Assembly: GCA_035507915.1 (NCBI GenBank)
Contig: DATJNS010000480.1
Span: forward strand, 1 to 5,079
Origin: JACQAI01 sp035507915
GTDB lineage: Bacteria > Pseudomonadota > Alphaproteobacteria > Elsterales > Elsteraceae
DNA length: 5,079 nt
Direction: 5' to 3'
The notes below the pieces were generated by a model that saw nothing but the letters and a program-made list of their open reading frames with translations, ran no database searches and had not been told where the DNA came from. This document shows positions 1-5,079 of the stretch, piece by piece. The position numbers and the translations under genes are program-made. Every line of letters begins with the position of its first letter. The first letter of the stretch is position 1.

Positions 1-2
1 TT

Positions 3-188
3 GGCCGGCGCCTCGTGAACCCGGTCAACGCCGAGCTTGGCGTCAGCTGCGGCGATCCCGCCCAGTCGGTGCCGGCAAAGCTCGGACAACTCAACGCCGG
101 CGACCGCTACACCATCTTTGTGATGGCAGGGACATCGGGCCGCGAGATCGTCGCGCAGCGCGACGAGCAGGCGCCGTTCAGGCCCTAG
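3..188 (+). CDS. AlgF/WssG-like polysaccharide O-acetylation protein, C-terminal end (partial)
   Basis: An open frame enters from the left edge and ends with TAG at 186-188, giving the last 61 residues of a longer protein. The tail contains NPVNAELGVSCGD, an alanine/glycine-rich stretch (QSVPAKLGQLNAGDRYTIFV) and a polar end. This resembles the C-terminal beta-rich domain of AlgF, where a short 'asn-ala-x-leu-ala-val' strand is followed by a 'leu-x-x-gly-x-x-tyr-thr/ser-hydrophobic' strand. AlgF (WssG in the wss cluster) is a periplasmic partner in O-acetylation of secreted polysaccharides. The call rests equally on context: an AlgI-like gene starts 18 nt after the stop and an AlgJ-like gene follows, the usual AlgF-AlgI-AlgJ neighbourhood. 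The signal peptide and most of the protein are outside the window, so the family assignment is probable, not certain. Confidence 0.6.
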   Translation, partial: GRRLVNPVNAELGVSCGDPAQSVPAKLGQLNAGDRYTIFVMAGTSGREIVAQRDEQAPFRP

Positions 189-206
189 TATTCGGCCGCC
201 TCGCGC

Positions 207-1616
207 ATGGTCTTCTCGTCGGTCGAGTTCCTCGCGCTCTTTCTGCCGTTGTTCTTGATCGCCTACATGGCGACGCCGAGCGGTGCGCGTAACACGACGC
301 TGTGCCTTGGCAGCTGGATGTTTTACGCGTGGTGGAAGCCGATCTTTCTGCTGCTGATCATCGGCATCACTTTTGTCGCATGGTTTGTCGGGCGGGAGAT
401 CGGACGTGCCGAGGCGCGCGGTGACGATCGCCGCGAGCGGCAGATGTTGGCCGGCGGGATCATCGTGGTGCTCGCCTGTCTGGCCTGGTTCAAATACGCC
501 AACCTCCTGGTCAAGACCGCCGACGAGGCGCTCGCATCGGTCAATGCCGGGCCCATTCCGTGGAGCAACGTGATCCTGCCCATCGCGTTGTCGTTCACGG
601 TCTTGCAGGCGGTGTCGTACCTGATCGACGTGCGCCGTCGCACAGTATCGGCCGAGCCGAGCTTTGTCAGCTTTGCGGCCTATCTCGACATGTTTCCGCA
701 CCTGATCGCCGGGCCGATCATCCGCTACTCCTGGGTCGACAAGGCGCTCATCGAACGGCAGATCACGTTCGAAGACCTCTCGGTCGGCGCGCGCCGCTTC
801 ATGCTCGGCTTTGCGGTCAAGGTGCTGATCGCCGACACGCTGGCGCCGGTTGTCGAGGCGGCGTTCGACCTGCTGCAGCCTAGTTTTATCGATGCGTGGC
901 TCGGCAATATCTGTTTCGCGTTCCAGATCTTCTTTGATTTTGCCGGCTACAGCGCGATGGCGATTGGCCTCGGGCGGATGCTCGGGTTCAAATATCCGGA
1001 AAATTTCCGCGATCCCTATCTCGCGGTGACGATCCAGGATTTCTGGCGGCGCTGGCACATCAGCCTGTCGTCGTGGCTGCGCGACTACCTCTATATCTCG
1101 CTGGGCGGCAACCGGTACGGCGATGTCCGGACCTATACAAACCTCTTCCTGACGATGGCGATCGGCGGGCTGTGGCATGGCGCGAGCTGGTCGTTTCTGT
1201 TGTGGGGCGTCATTCATGGTGTCGCGCTCGCGGTCGCGCGGTTCTGGGCGCAGCGCAAGTTGTGGTGGCCCAGCGTCCTCTCGTATCCGCTGACGATCCT
1301 CACTGTGCTCTTCGCCTGGACGCCGTTTCGCGCAACCAATTGGGACGGGACGCTGGCAATGCTCGGCGGGCAGATCGGGCTTAACGGGTTTGCGATGAGC
1401 GACCAGATGACGCTCGTCATGCGGCCGCTGCTCTGGCTGTGGATGGGCATCGCCTTTGCGGTGGTTTTCTGGCCCGCGGTCAAGGTGCGCTTCTTCCCGC
1501 GCTTCGAGAGCACCGGCGAATGGTGGGAGGCGCTGTGGCCGATCGCGCTCTTTCTCTATGCGATCGCCGTGATGATGGGCCACCAGACCGTGCCGTTCCT
1601 GTATTTTCAATTTTAA
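207..1616 (+). CDS. AlgI/WssH-like MBOAT family O-acyltransferase
   Basis: A 469-aa polytopic inner-membrane protein of the MBOAT family, AlgI/DltB branch. Members pass acyl (here probably acetyl) groups across the membrane for O-acetylation of a secreted polysaccharide. The start is supported by the family-typical N-terminus MVFSSVEFLALFLPLF, although no clear Shine-Dalgarno precedes it, suggesting coupling to the upstream gene 18 nt away. Visible family blocks are FPHLIAGPIIR (163-173), FFDFAGYSAMAIGLGR (242-257), FWRRWHISLSSWLRDY (279-294) followed by LGGNR, and GGLWHGASWSFLLWG (320-334). The last holds the near-invariant catalytic MBOAT histidine (H324); H337 follows in IHG. Hydrophobic segments lie at about 5-22, 45-62, 81-95, 121-140, 197-215, 232-256, 312-345, 357-372, 405-425 and 443-458. 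The end, PFLYFQF, is typical of the family. AlgI of P. aeruginosa is somewhat longer (about 520 aa). The family is very sure; cellulose as substrate is inferred from the bcsD-like gene downstream. Confidence 0.95.
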   Translation: MVFSSVEFLALFLPLFLIAYMATPSGARNTTLCLGSWMFYAWWKPIFLLLIIGITFVAWFVGREIGRAEARGDDRRERQMLAGGIIVVLACLAWFKYANLLVKTADEALASVNAGPIPWSNVILPIALSFTVLQAVSYLIDVRRRTVSAEPSFVSFAAYLDMFPHLIAGPIIRYSWVDKALIERQITFEDLSVGARRFMLGFAVKVLIADTLAPVVEAAFDLLQPSFIDAWLGNICFAFQIFFDFAGYSAMAIGLGRMLGFKYPENFRDPYLAVTIQDFWRRWHISLSSWLRDYLYISLGGNRYGDVRTYTNLFLTMAIGGLWHGASWSFLLWGVIHGVALAVARFWAQRKLWWPSVLSYPLTILTVLFAWTPFRATNWDGTLAMLGGQIGLNGFAMSDQMTLVMRPLLWLWMGIAFAVVFWPAVKVRFFPRFESTGEWWEALWPIALFLYAIAVMMGHQTVPFLYFQF

Positions 1617-1625
1617 GGCGAGGCG

Positions 1626-2798
1626 ATGACGATCCCGGTCGATCCGCTTATGCCGTCCCGTTCACCAGCGAGGACGATGCCTTTGCGGATCCGTCCTTTG
1701 ATGCTGCCCGGCATCGCATTGCTGGCGATCCTTTTGGTTGGACTTGCGACAAGCCTCTACACGCTGCTCGTCAAGCGTGCCGAGTTGCCGGCGACCGACT
1801 TGTCGCTGTCGGCGGCGGCAAGCGGGAAGACGATGGCGGCCGTTGCGGATCTGCTGCAACACGCAAACCCGCTTGAAGACAAGCTGGTGACGGTCGATCG
1901 CGTGACGGCTTATCTCGCGACCGGCGATCTCGGCACGCGCGTTCGGCGCGGCTGCGACAACTGGCTCTTCCTCACCGACGAGCTCGTGCTGCATCGCGAC
2001 CGCGCCGCAAATGCCGCGGCCCATCTCAAAATGGTCGAGGCAGTGGCCGCATATCTTCGCGGCCGCCACATCGGCCTCGTTGTCGCGCCGGTGCCCGACA
2101 AGTCGCGGGTCGAGGCGGCGGCGTTGTGCGGCGTCGATCGGCCCGTGGCGATTTCCGACCGGCTCGCTCGCTTCGAGACGCAGCTCAAGGCGGCAAATAT
2201 CAACGTCGTCGATCTGCTCGCGCCGATGCGCTCGGCGGGAGGCGAGCTTTACTACCGCACCGATACGCACTGGAACGAGCATGGCGCCAAGACCGCGGCC
2301 GAAGTCATCGCCACGATGCTGCGCGGCGCGAACCTGGCGCCGACGCAAAAGGCGGAGTTCCGCGTCACGATCGGCCCCGAACGCGAGCGGATCGGCGATC
2401 TGATCCGCTTGGCCGGGCTCGACCATGTGCCGTATCCGCTGCGCCCGCGCGGCGATGAGGAGGCCCCAACCGCCATCGAGCAATCGGCGGCCGCCAATGT
2501 CGGTCTGCTCGACGAGACGCCCGCGCCGGAGTTGGCGGTCGTCGGCACCTCGTTCTCGCGACGGGCGAATTTTGTCTCATTTCTCTCGCTCGCGCTCAGC
2601 GCGCCTGTCGACAACCGGGCAGAGGATGGCGGCGGTGTCGCCAATGCGGCGATCGCCTATTTCGCCAAGCCGGAGTTCCAGAAGACCCCGCCGCGTGCCA
2701 TCGTTTGGGAGATCCCTGAGCGGATGATCGAGGAGCCGGTGGCGGCCGCCGATGCCGAGTGGGCGGCAACGCTCAGTGCTCACACGGCGGTGAATTAG
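1626..2798 (+). CDS. AlgJ/AlgX/WssI-like SGNH-fold polysaccharide O-acetyltransferase
   Basis: A 390-aa protein with a short basic N-terminus, one hydrophobic segment (about 25-49, signal anchor or uncleaved signal peptide) and a periplasmic domain of the AlgJ/AlgX SGNH type. Visible signatures in order: DNWLFLTDELVLHRD (111-125), matching the 'WLFL' block; VVAPVPDKSRV (152-162), the 'P-x-P-D-K' block; RTDTHWNEHGA (211-221), containing D213 and H215; and VVGTSFSRRANF (305-316), containing S309. AlgX and AlgJ use an Asp/His pair in a DTHW motif and a Ser in a GTS-x-S motif as the catalytic triad, so all three catalytic residues appear intact. The predicted role is transferring acetyl groups received via the MBOAT protein to polymer hydroxyls. 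The ATG at 1626 lies 9 nt after the upstream stop with a weak purine-rich site (GGCGAGG) overlapping it; ATGs at 1650 and 1677 remain possible starts that keep the membrane segment. WssI, from the P. fluorescens acetylated-cellulose cluster, is the closest functional analogue by gene order. Confidence 0.88.
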   Translation: MTIPVDPLMPSRSPARTMPLRIRPLMLPGIALLAILLVGLATSLYTLLVKRAELPATDLSLSAAASGKTMAAVADLLQHANPLEDKLVTVDRVTAYLATGDLGTRVRRGCDNWLFLTDELVLHRDRAANAAAHLKMVEAVAAYLRGRHIGLVVAPVPDKSRVEAAALCGVDRPVAISDRLARFETQLKAANINVVDLLAPMRSAGGELYYRTDTHWNEHGAKTAAEVIATMLRGANLAPTQKAEFRVTIGPERERIGDLIRLAGLDHVPYPLRPRGDEEAPTAIEQSAAANVGLLDETPAPELAVVGTSFSRRANFVSFLSLALSAPVDNRAEDGGGVANAAIAYFAKPEFQKTPPRAIVWEIPERMIEEPVAAADAEWAATLSAHTAVN

Positions 2799-2819
2799 GG
2801 CTGGTATTGGTCCGTCGGC

Positions 2820-2840
2820 GCGCGCTATCTCTCTGCGCGC
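2820..2840 (+). other. Short GC hairpin just upstream of the bcsD ribosome binding site
   Basis: GCGCGC at 2820-2825 and GCGCGC at 2835-2840 can pair as a 6-bp stem around the 9-nt loop TATCTCTCT. The 3' arm ends one base before the Shine-Dalgarno at 2841. It could shape translation initiation or protect the downstream message after processing. In such GC-rich DNA it could also be chance, and no T-run follows, so it is not an intrinsic terminator. Confidence 0.35.
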
Positions 2841-2848
2841 AAAGGAGG
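2841..2848 (+). promoter_or_regulatory. Strong Shine-Dalgarno for the bcsD-like gene
   Basis: AAAGGAGG lies 5 nt before the ATG at 2854. It is the best ribosome binding site in the window and fixes the start of the BcsD-like gene. The two upstream acetylation genes lack anything comparable, so this gene may be translated independently and at a higher level than its neighbours (inference). A short GC stem (2820-2840) abuts it. Confidence 0.8.
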
Positions 2849-2853
2849 CGCCA

Positions 2854-3336
2854 ATGGCCGGTCAGGCCCTGGACGAGGAACTGATCTCGCTTCACTACTA
2901 TGCGCGGCAGCAATGCTCGCGTCAGTGGGTGCATTTCATGGCCGCGATGTTCGCCGAGTTCGAGGAACGCGTCGATCCGGCCGAGGCCGATCAGTTTCTG
3001 GAAGCGTTGGGCCTCAAAATGGCAAAGCTGCTGCCGCTGCGCAAATGCACGAGCCTTGATGAGCTCGAGGACGACATCAACAATGTTCTTGAAGGCATCG
3101 ATTGGGGATGGATGCGCATCGGTGAAAGCGAGAATTTCATCGAGATCACGCACGGCGCCTATCCGCTGATCCCGCAGGATGAGAACCGTCGCAGCTGGCT
3201 GGTGCCGATCCTTGAAGGGCTCTATGGCGGCTGGCTCAGCGAGCAGGGTGGCGACCCGTTATTTTCTGCGCGTCTGGTCGGGCGACCCAAGGGGAACGGC
3301 GCGCTGCTCACCTTCCATTACGGCCGCCACGATTAG
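2854..3336 (+). CDS. bcsD: BcsD-like cellulose synthase accessory subunit D
   Basis: A 160-aa soluble protein without a signal peptide or membrane segment, close to the length of Komagataeibacter AcsD/BcsD (about 156 aa). The strongest signature is SWLVPILEGLYGGWLSEQGG at 114-133, matching the 'W-L-x-P-(V/I)-L-E-G-L-Y-G-x-W' block of that family. Upstream, CTSLDELEDDINNVLEGIDWGWMRI (about 65-89) matches the family pattern of an amphipathic helix followed by a 'leu/ile-x-W-G' strand, then FIEITHGAYPLIP (about 95-107) corresponds to the 'I-x-H-x-x-L-P' strand. AcsD forms a periplasmic octameric ring thought to guide nascent glucan chains during export and ribbon formation. The gene follows the AlgJ-like gene by 55 nt with its own strong ribosome binding site at 2841-2848. 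Its presence argues that the upstream acetylation module decorates cellulose. Recognition is from motif memory, not an alignment. Confidence 0.85.
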   Translation: MAGQALDEELISLHYYARQQCSRQWVHFMAAMFAEFEERVDPAEADQFLEALGLKMAKLLPLRKCTSLDELEDDINNVLEGIDWGWMRIGESENFIEITHGAYPLIPQDENRRSWLVPILEGLYGGWLSEQGGDPLFSARLVGRPKGNGALLTFHYGRHD

Positions 3337-3437
3337 AACTCCTCCGCCGCTTCCCAATTCGTCATGACCGGACTTGATCCGGCCATCTATGTCCCTTGGG
3401 CCGGACTTGATCCGCGGGCCTTCAGCCCATGGACTTA
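3337..3437. other. Intergenic region between bcsD and the IS element
   Basis: About 100 bp after the bcsD stop with no convincing gene. It contains two copies of a 14-bp motif (3368-3381 and 3401-3414), described separately, and ends at the TA used as the IS target (3436-3437). Before the IS inserted, this would have been the whole gap between the convergent bcsD and LysR-type genes. Confidence 0.7.
3368..3414. repeat. Twin palindromic intergenic repeat (CCGGACTTGATCCG x2)
   Basis: CCGGACTTGATCCG occurs at 3368-3381 and again at 3401-3414, a spacing of 33 bp. The first copy extends to a perfect 5-bp stem (CCGGA/TCCGG, 3368-3382) around CTTGA. In the second the arm ends CCGC and runs into a GGGCC tail. 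Read on the minus strand the copies encode the peptide echo RIKSG twice, a hallmark I associate with spurious ORFs over dispersed Rhizobiales intergenic repeats. The position between convergent genes fits a repeat or attenuator role, but there is no T-run for a classical terminator. Confidence 0.6.
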
Positions 3438-3463
3438 GAGCACGATTCTGGAAGGCTGAATCG
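3438..3463 (+). repeat. IS630 left terminal inverted repeat
   Basis: This matches the reverse complement of 4461-4486 at 20 of 26 positions by eye. The outer 12 bases differ at one place (GAGCACGATTCT against GAGCACGATCCT). A second block (AGGC, then GAA, then CG) is shared internally, suggesting a bipartite transposase binding site. Confidence 0.88.
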
Positions 3464-3501
3464 ATAAAGGGGATTCCCGCGGGCGGGGTTTTCTGATTCA
3501 A

Positions 3502-3530
3502 GATGCTGGCTGGGGTTGGGGGCCAGCATC
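3502..3530 (+). promoter_or_regulatory. Perfect 9-bp hairpin abutting the transposase start codon
   Basis: GATGCTGGC (3502-3510) and GCCAGCATC (3522-3530) are exact inverted repeats around an 11-nt G-rich loop (TGGGGTTGGGG). The stem ends one base before the ATG at 3532, and the only Shine-Dalgarno-like purine tract lies in the loop. In mRNA this would enclose the ribosome entry region. Several IS elements use structures of this kind to damp transposase expression from read-through transcripts; that role here is inferred. Confidence 0.6.
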
Positions 3531-3531
3531 G

Positions 3532-4473
3532 ATGGCGAGACCCTATTCGAAAGACCTTCGGGATCGTGTGGTGGGTTCGGTCGCGGGCGGTCGCTCGTGT
3601 CGCGCGACGGCGGCGATTTTCGGGATCAGCGTGGCGAGCGTGGTGAAGTGGTCGCAGCGCTGGCGGGCGAGCGGCAGCGCGGCGGCGAAGAAGATGGGCG
3701 GCTGGCGGCAACTGCGGCTGAAGAGCGAACGGGCGTGGCTCTTGGCGCGGATCGCCGAAAAGCCGGACCTGACGTTACGGGCGGTGGTGGCGGAGCTTGC
3801 TGAGCGCGGCACGCCGGCGAGTTACGGCGCGGTATGGCGCTTCTTCAAGCACGAGGGGATCACGTTCAAAAAAAGCCTGCACGCCAGCGAGCAAGACCGG
3901 CCCGACGTCGCGCGCCGGCGCCGGCAATGGAAGAAGTATCAGGGCCGGCTTGACCCTCGGCGCCTGGTCTTCATCGACGAGACCTGGGCCAAGACGAACA
4001 TGACCCGCCGCGGCGGACGCGCGCGGCGCGGCACGCGCCTGGTCGCCAAGGTGCCACACCGGCGCTGGCGCACGCTGACCTTTCTGGCCGCCTTGCGCTG
4101 CGACCGGATCGAGGCGCCCTGCGTCATTGACGGGCCGATCAATGGCACGAGCTTGCGCGCTTACGTCGAGCAGTTCCTTGTTCCTACCCTTGGCACCGCA
4201 GACATCGTCATCATGGACAATCTGGGCAGCCACAAGGGCCACGCCGTCCGACAGCTGATCCGCGCCGCCGGCGCCAAGCTGTTCTTCCTGCCGCGCTACT
4301 CACCCGACCTCAACCCGATCGAGCAGGTCTTCGCCAAGCTCAAGACCCTGCTGCGCAGAGCCGACCCGCGAACCATCGAAACAACATGGCGAGAGATCGG
4401 CGCACTCCTCGGCAACTTCACGCCCCAGGAATGCGCCAACTACCTCGTCAACTCCGGATACGCTTCGGCCTAA
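3532..4473 (+). CDS. IS630 family transposase (intact, DDE)
   Basis: A 313-aa transposase catalysing cut-and-paste movement of the surrounding element. The N-terminus (MARPYSKDLRDRVV) and the following helix-turn-helix (about 18-48, CRATAAIFGISVASVVKW) form the DNA-binding part that recognises the terminal repeats, with a second winged or HTH-like segment at about 75-112. The catalytic DDE domain shows D149 in VFIDETW, D229 in VIMDNLGSHKG and E264 in YSPDLNPIEQVF. The 34 residues between the second Asp and the Glu match the D34E spacing of the IS630/Tc1-mariner superfamily. The gene is one continuous frame, whereas many IS630 relatives are split into two frames. Its stop lies inside the right inverted repeat. 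The start at 3532 gives the usual family N-terminus and lies just after a hairpin likely to limit translation. Confidence 0.96.
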   Translation: MARPYSKDLRDRVVGSVAGGRSCRATAAIFGISVASVVKWSQRWRASGSAAAKKMGGWRQLRLKSERAWLLARIAEKPDLTLRAVVAELAERGTPASYGAVWRFFKHEGITFKKSLHASEQDRPDVARRRRQWKKYQGRLDPRRLVFIDETWAKTNMTRRGGRARRGTRLVAKVPHRRWRTLTFLAALRCDRIEAPCVIDGPINGTSLRAYVEQFLVPTLGTADIVIMDNLGSHKGHAVRQLIRAAGAKLFFLPRYSPDLNPIEQVFAKLKTLLRRADPRTIETTWREIGALLGNFTPQECANYLVNSGYASA

Positions 4474-4486
4474 AAGGATCGTGCTC
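4461..4486 (-). repeat. IS630 right terminal inverted repeat
   Basis: The reverse complement matches the left end (3438-3463) at 20 of 26 positions. The inner half overlaps the last codons and TAA stop of the transposase gene, so this end is both coding and a binding site. The outermost base (4486) also supplies the third base of the LysR-like stop codon on the opposite strand. Confidence 0.88.
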
Positions 4487-5079
4487 TAGGCAGCGCCGGC
4501 GAGGAGGTCCCGGTGCTCTGCAAAGAGCGCTTTCATCCAATCGATGACAGCGCGCACGCAGGCGCTGCGGCGCAGGTCGCGGTGAGCGATGACCCAGTAA
4601 TCGGCAGCCAGCTTAGGGATGGGCGGGGTCAGCCGTTCAAGTAGCGGGTGGCCGTCGCCGACATAGCAGGGCAGGACGCCGCGCCCGGTCCCGGCGCGGA
4701 TCGCCTCCAAATGCATCAGCATCGACGAGGCGCGCAGCGCGACCGGCTTGCCGGTTTCTTCGATCTGCCGCTGAACCCAGCGCGCGGTTGGCCAGTGGGC
4801 TTGCTCCTCGGTGTTGATGACCCAGGCGGCGGCCTCCGCGTCACGCCGCCGGTAGACCGCGACGGCGAAGGTGCCGAGCTTGGCGACGTAAAAGTCGCCG
4901 CTTTCCGGCGGCTCGTGGCGTAGCGCCATATCGGCTTGCGTCGCACGAGGTCGGCCCTCTGCCGCAACTCGTCGACCAGTTCCAAGGTAATGCCTGGTGG
5001 CAGCGCCGTCTTTGTCGATCCCGAGAGGCAGCGCGCCAGAAAACCGCCGGCGCACTCGCCTGTGGCGACCCGCACGGTA
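4486..5079 (-). pseudogene. LysR-family transcriptional regulator, 5' end outside window, frameshifted
   Basis: The minus strand encodes most of a LysR-type effector-binding domain, in two frames. From the right edge to about 4938 one frame reads VRVATGECAGGFLARC, then GITLELVDELRQRADLVRR, the usual start of this domain. The following ADMALRHEPPESGDFYVAKL and the rest, to the TAG at 4488-4486, lie in the other frame. Adding one base between 4938 and 4937 (CGC-GAA-GCC) restores RREADMALRH, matching the family's 'RREAD-I-ALR' motif. This gives about 197 residues, roughly the last two thirds of a typical 300-aa LysR protein; the winged HTH would lie beyond 5079. Later landmarks include a GRGVLPCYVGD segment and the C-terminal DYWVIAHRDLRRSACVRAVIDWM. 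The shift would leave a truncated product, or may be a sequencing error. The frame opening at GTG 5055 is not a credible start because its first 40 residues are out-of-frame shadow. The regulated target is unknown. Confidence 0.8.

Larger units (their letters stand above)
3436..4488 (+). mobile_element. Complete IS630-family insertion sequence with TA target duplication
   Basis: The element proper spans 3438-4486 (1049 bp) and is flanked on both sides by TA (3436-3437 and 4487-4488), as expected for the IS630/Tc1-mariner group, which duplicates a TA dinucleotide. The left terminus begins GAGCACGATTCT and the reverse complement of the right terminus begins GAGCACGATCCT, with similarity continuing to 26 bp. 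The single transposase gene is uninterrupted and retains its catalytic residues, so the copy looks complete and possibly active. It sits in the stop codon of the minus-strand LysR-like gene and separates that gene from bcsD. Confidence 0.93.

Noticed and set aside
1662..2483. Long minus-strand open frame (273 codons) opposite the AlgJ-like gene
   Set aside because: Low-complexity, arginine/alanine-rich sequence with no recognisable motif, lying fully antisense to a gene with clear catalytic motifs. Typical shadow in GC-rich DNA.
3368..3382. Intrinsic terminator for bcsD
   Set aside because: The stem is only 5 bp and no run of T follows on either strand, so a classical rho-independent terminator is not supported.
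3476..3483. CCCGCGGG palindrome and nearby TGAATC/GATTCA arms inside the IS leader as an operator
   Set aside because: Short, expected by chance in GC-rich DNA, and no known binding motif recognised.
3259..3711. Minus-strand open frame over the bcsD end, intergenic repeat and IS left end
   Set aside because: It crosses an IS boundary and is made partly of repeat echoes (RIKSG twice). No plausible protein family.
3775..4242. Minus-strand open frame inside the transposase gene
   Set aside because: Antisense shadow of the intact IS630 transposase; composition is not protein-like.
4486..5055. The single 189-codon minus-strand frame taken as a complete LysR-domain protein starting at GTG 5055
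   Set aside because: The first 40 or so residues are the wrong-frame reading of the LysR domain start, whose proper reading (VRVATGECAGG onwards) is in the adjacent frame. It is better described as a frameshifted gene.
1..5079. CRISPR array, tRNA, rRNA, riboswitch or origin
   Set aside because: No regularly spaced repeats, cloverleaf sequence, rRNA stretch or known riboswitch core was seen on reading both strands.

Overview
This window looks like a piece of a GC-rich chromosome, most likely from an alphaproteobacterium (Rhizobiales-like). That is an inference from the high GC, the IS630-type element and a small palindromic intergenic repeat of a style common in that group; the genus cannot be fixed from the sequence.

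Layout. The left 3.3 kb is one co-directional (+) block. It holds the C-terminal end of an AlgF/WssG-like protein (3-188), a complete AlgI/WssH-like MBOAT O-acyltransferase (207-1616), a complete AlgJ/WssI-like SGNH-fold acetyltransferase (1626-2798), and a BcsD-like cellulose synthase accessory subunit (2854-3336). The order AlgF-AlgI-AlgJ matches the wssG-wssH-wssI acetylation module of the Pseudomonas fluorescens wss (acetylated cellulose) operon. The BcsD-like gene directly behind it points to cellulose rather than alginate as the polymer. The model is that the MBOAT protein moves acetyl groups across the inner membrane, the AlgF- and AlgJ-like proteins relay them to the glucan in the periplasm, and BcsD organises export or crystallisation of the chains. 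The synthase genes themselves (bcsA/B/C) are not in view.

About 100 bp of non-coding sequence after bcsD (3337-3437) carries two copies of a 14-bp motif, one of them within a perfect short hairpin. Next comes a complete 1049-bp IS630-family element (3438-4486) with imperfect 26-bp terminal inverted repeats, a TA target duplication, an intact 313-aa DDE transposase and a strong hairpin touching the transposase start codon.

The right end is a minus-strand LysR-family regulator whose N-terminal (HTH) part lies outside the window. It carries an apparent 1-nt deletion near 4937/4938 that breaks the effector-binding domain into two frames, so it is called a pseudogene unless that is a sequencing error. 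The IS inserted exactly in the stop codon of this gene: removing it restores TAA, and with it present the stop is TAG, so the protein end is unchanged. Before insertion, bcsD and the LysR gene were convergent neighbours about 100 bp apart.
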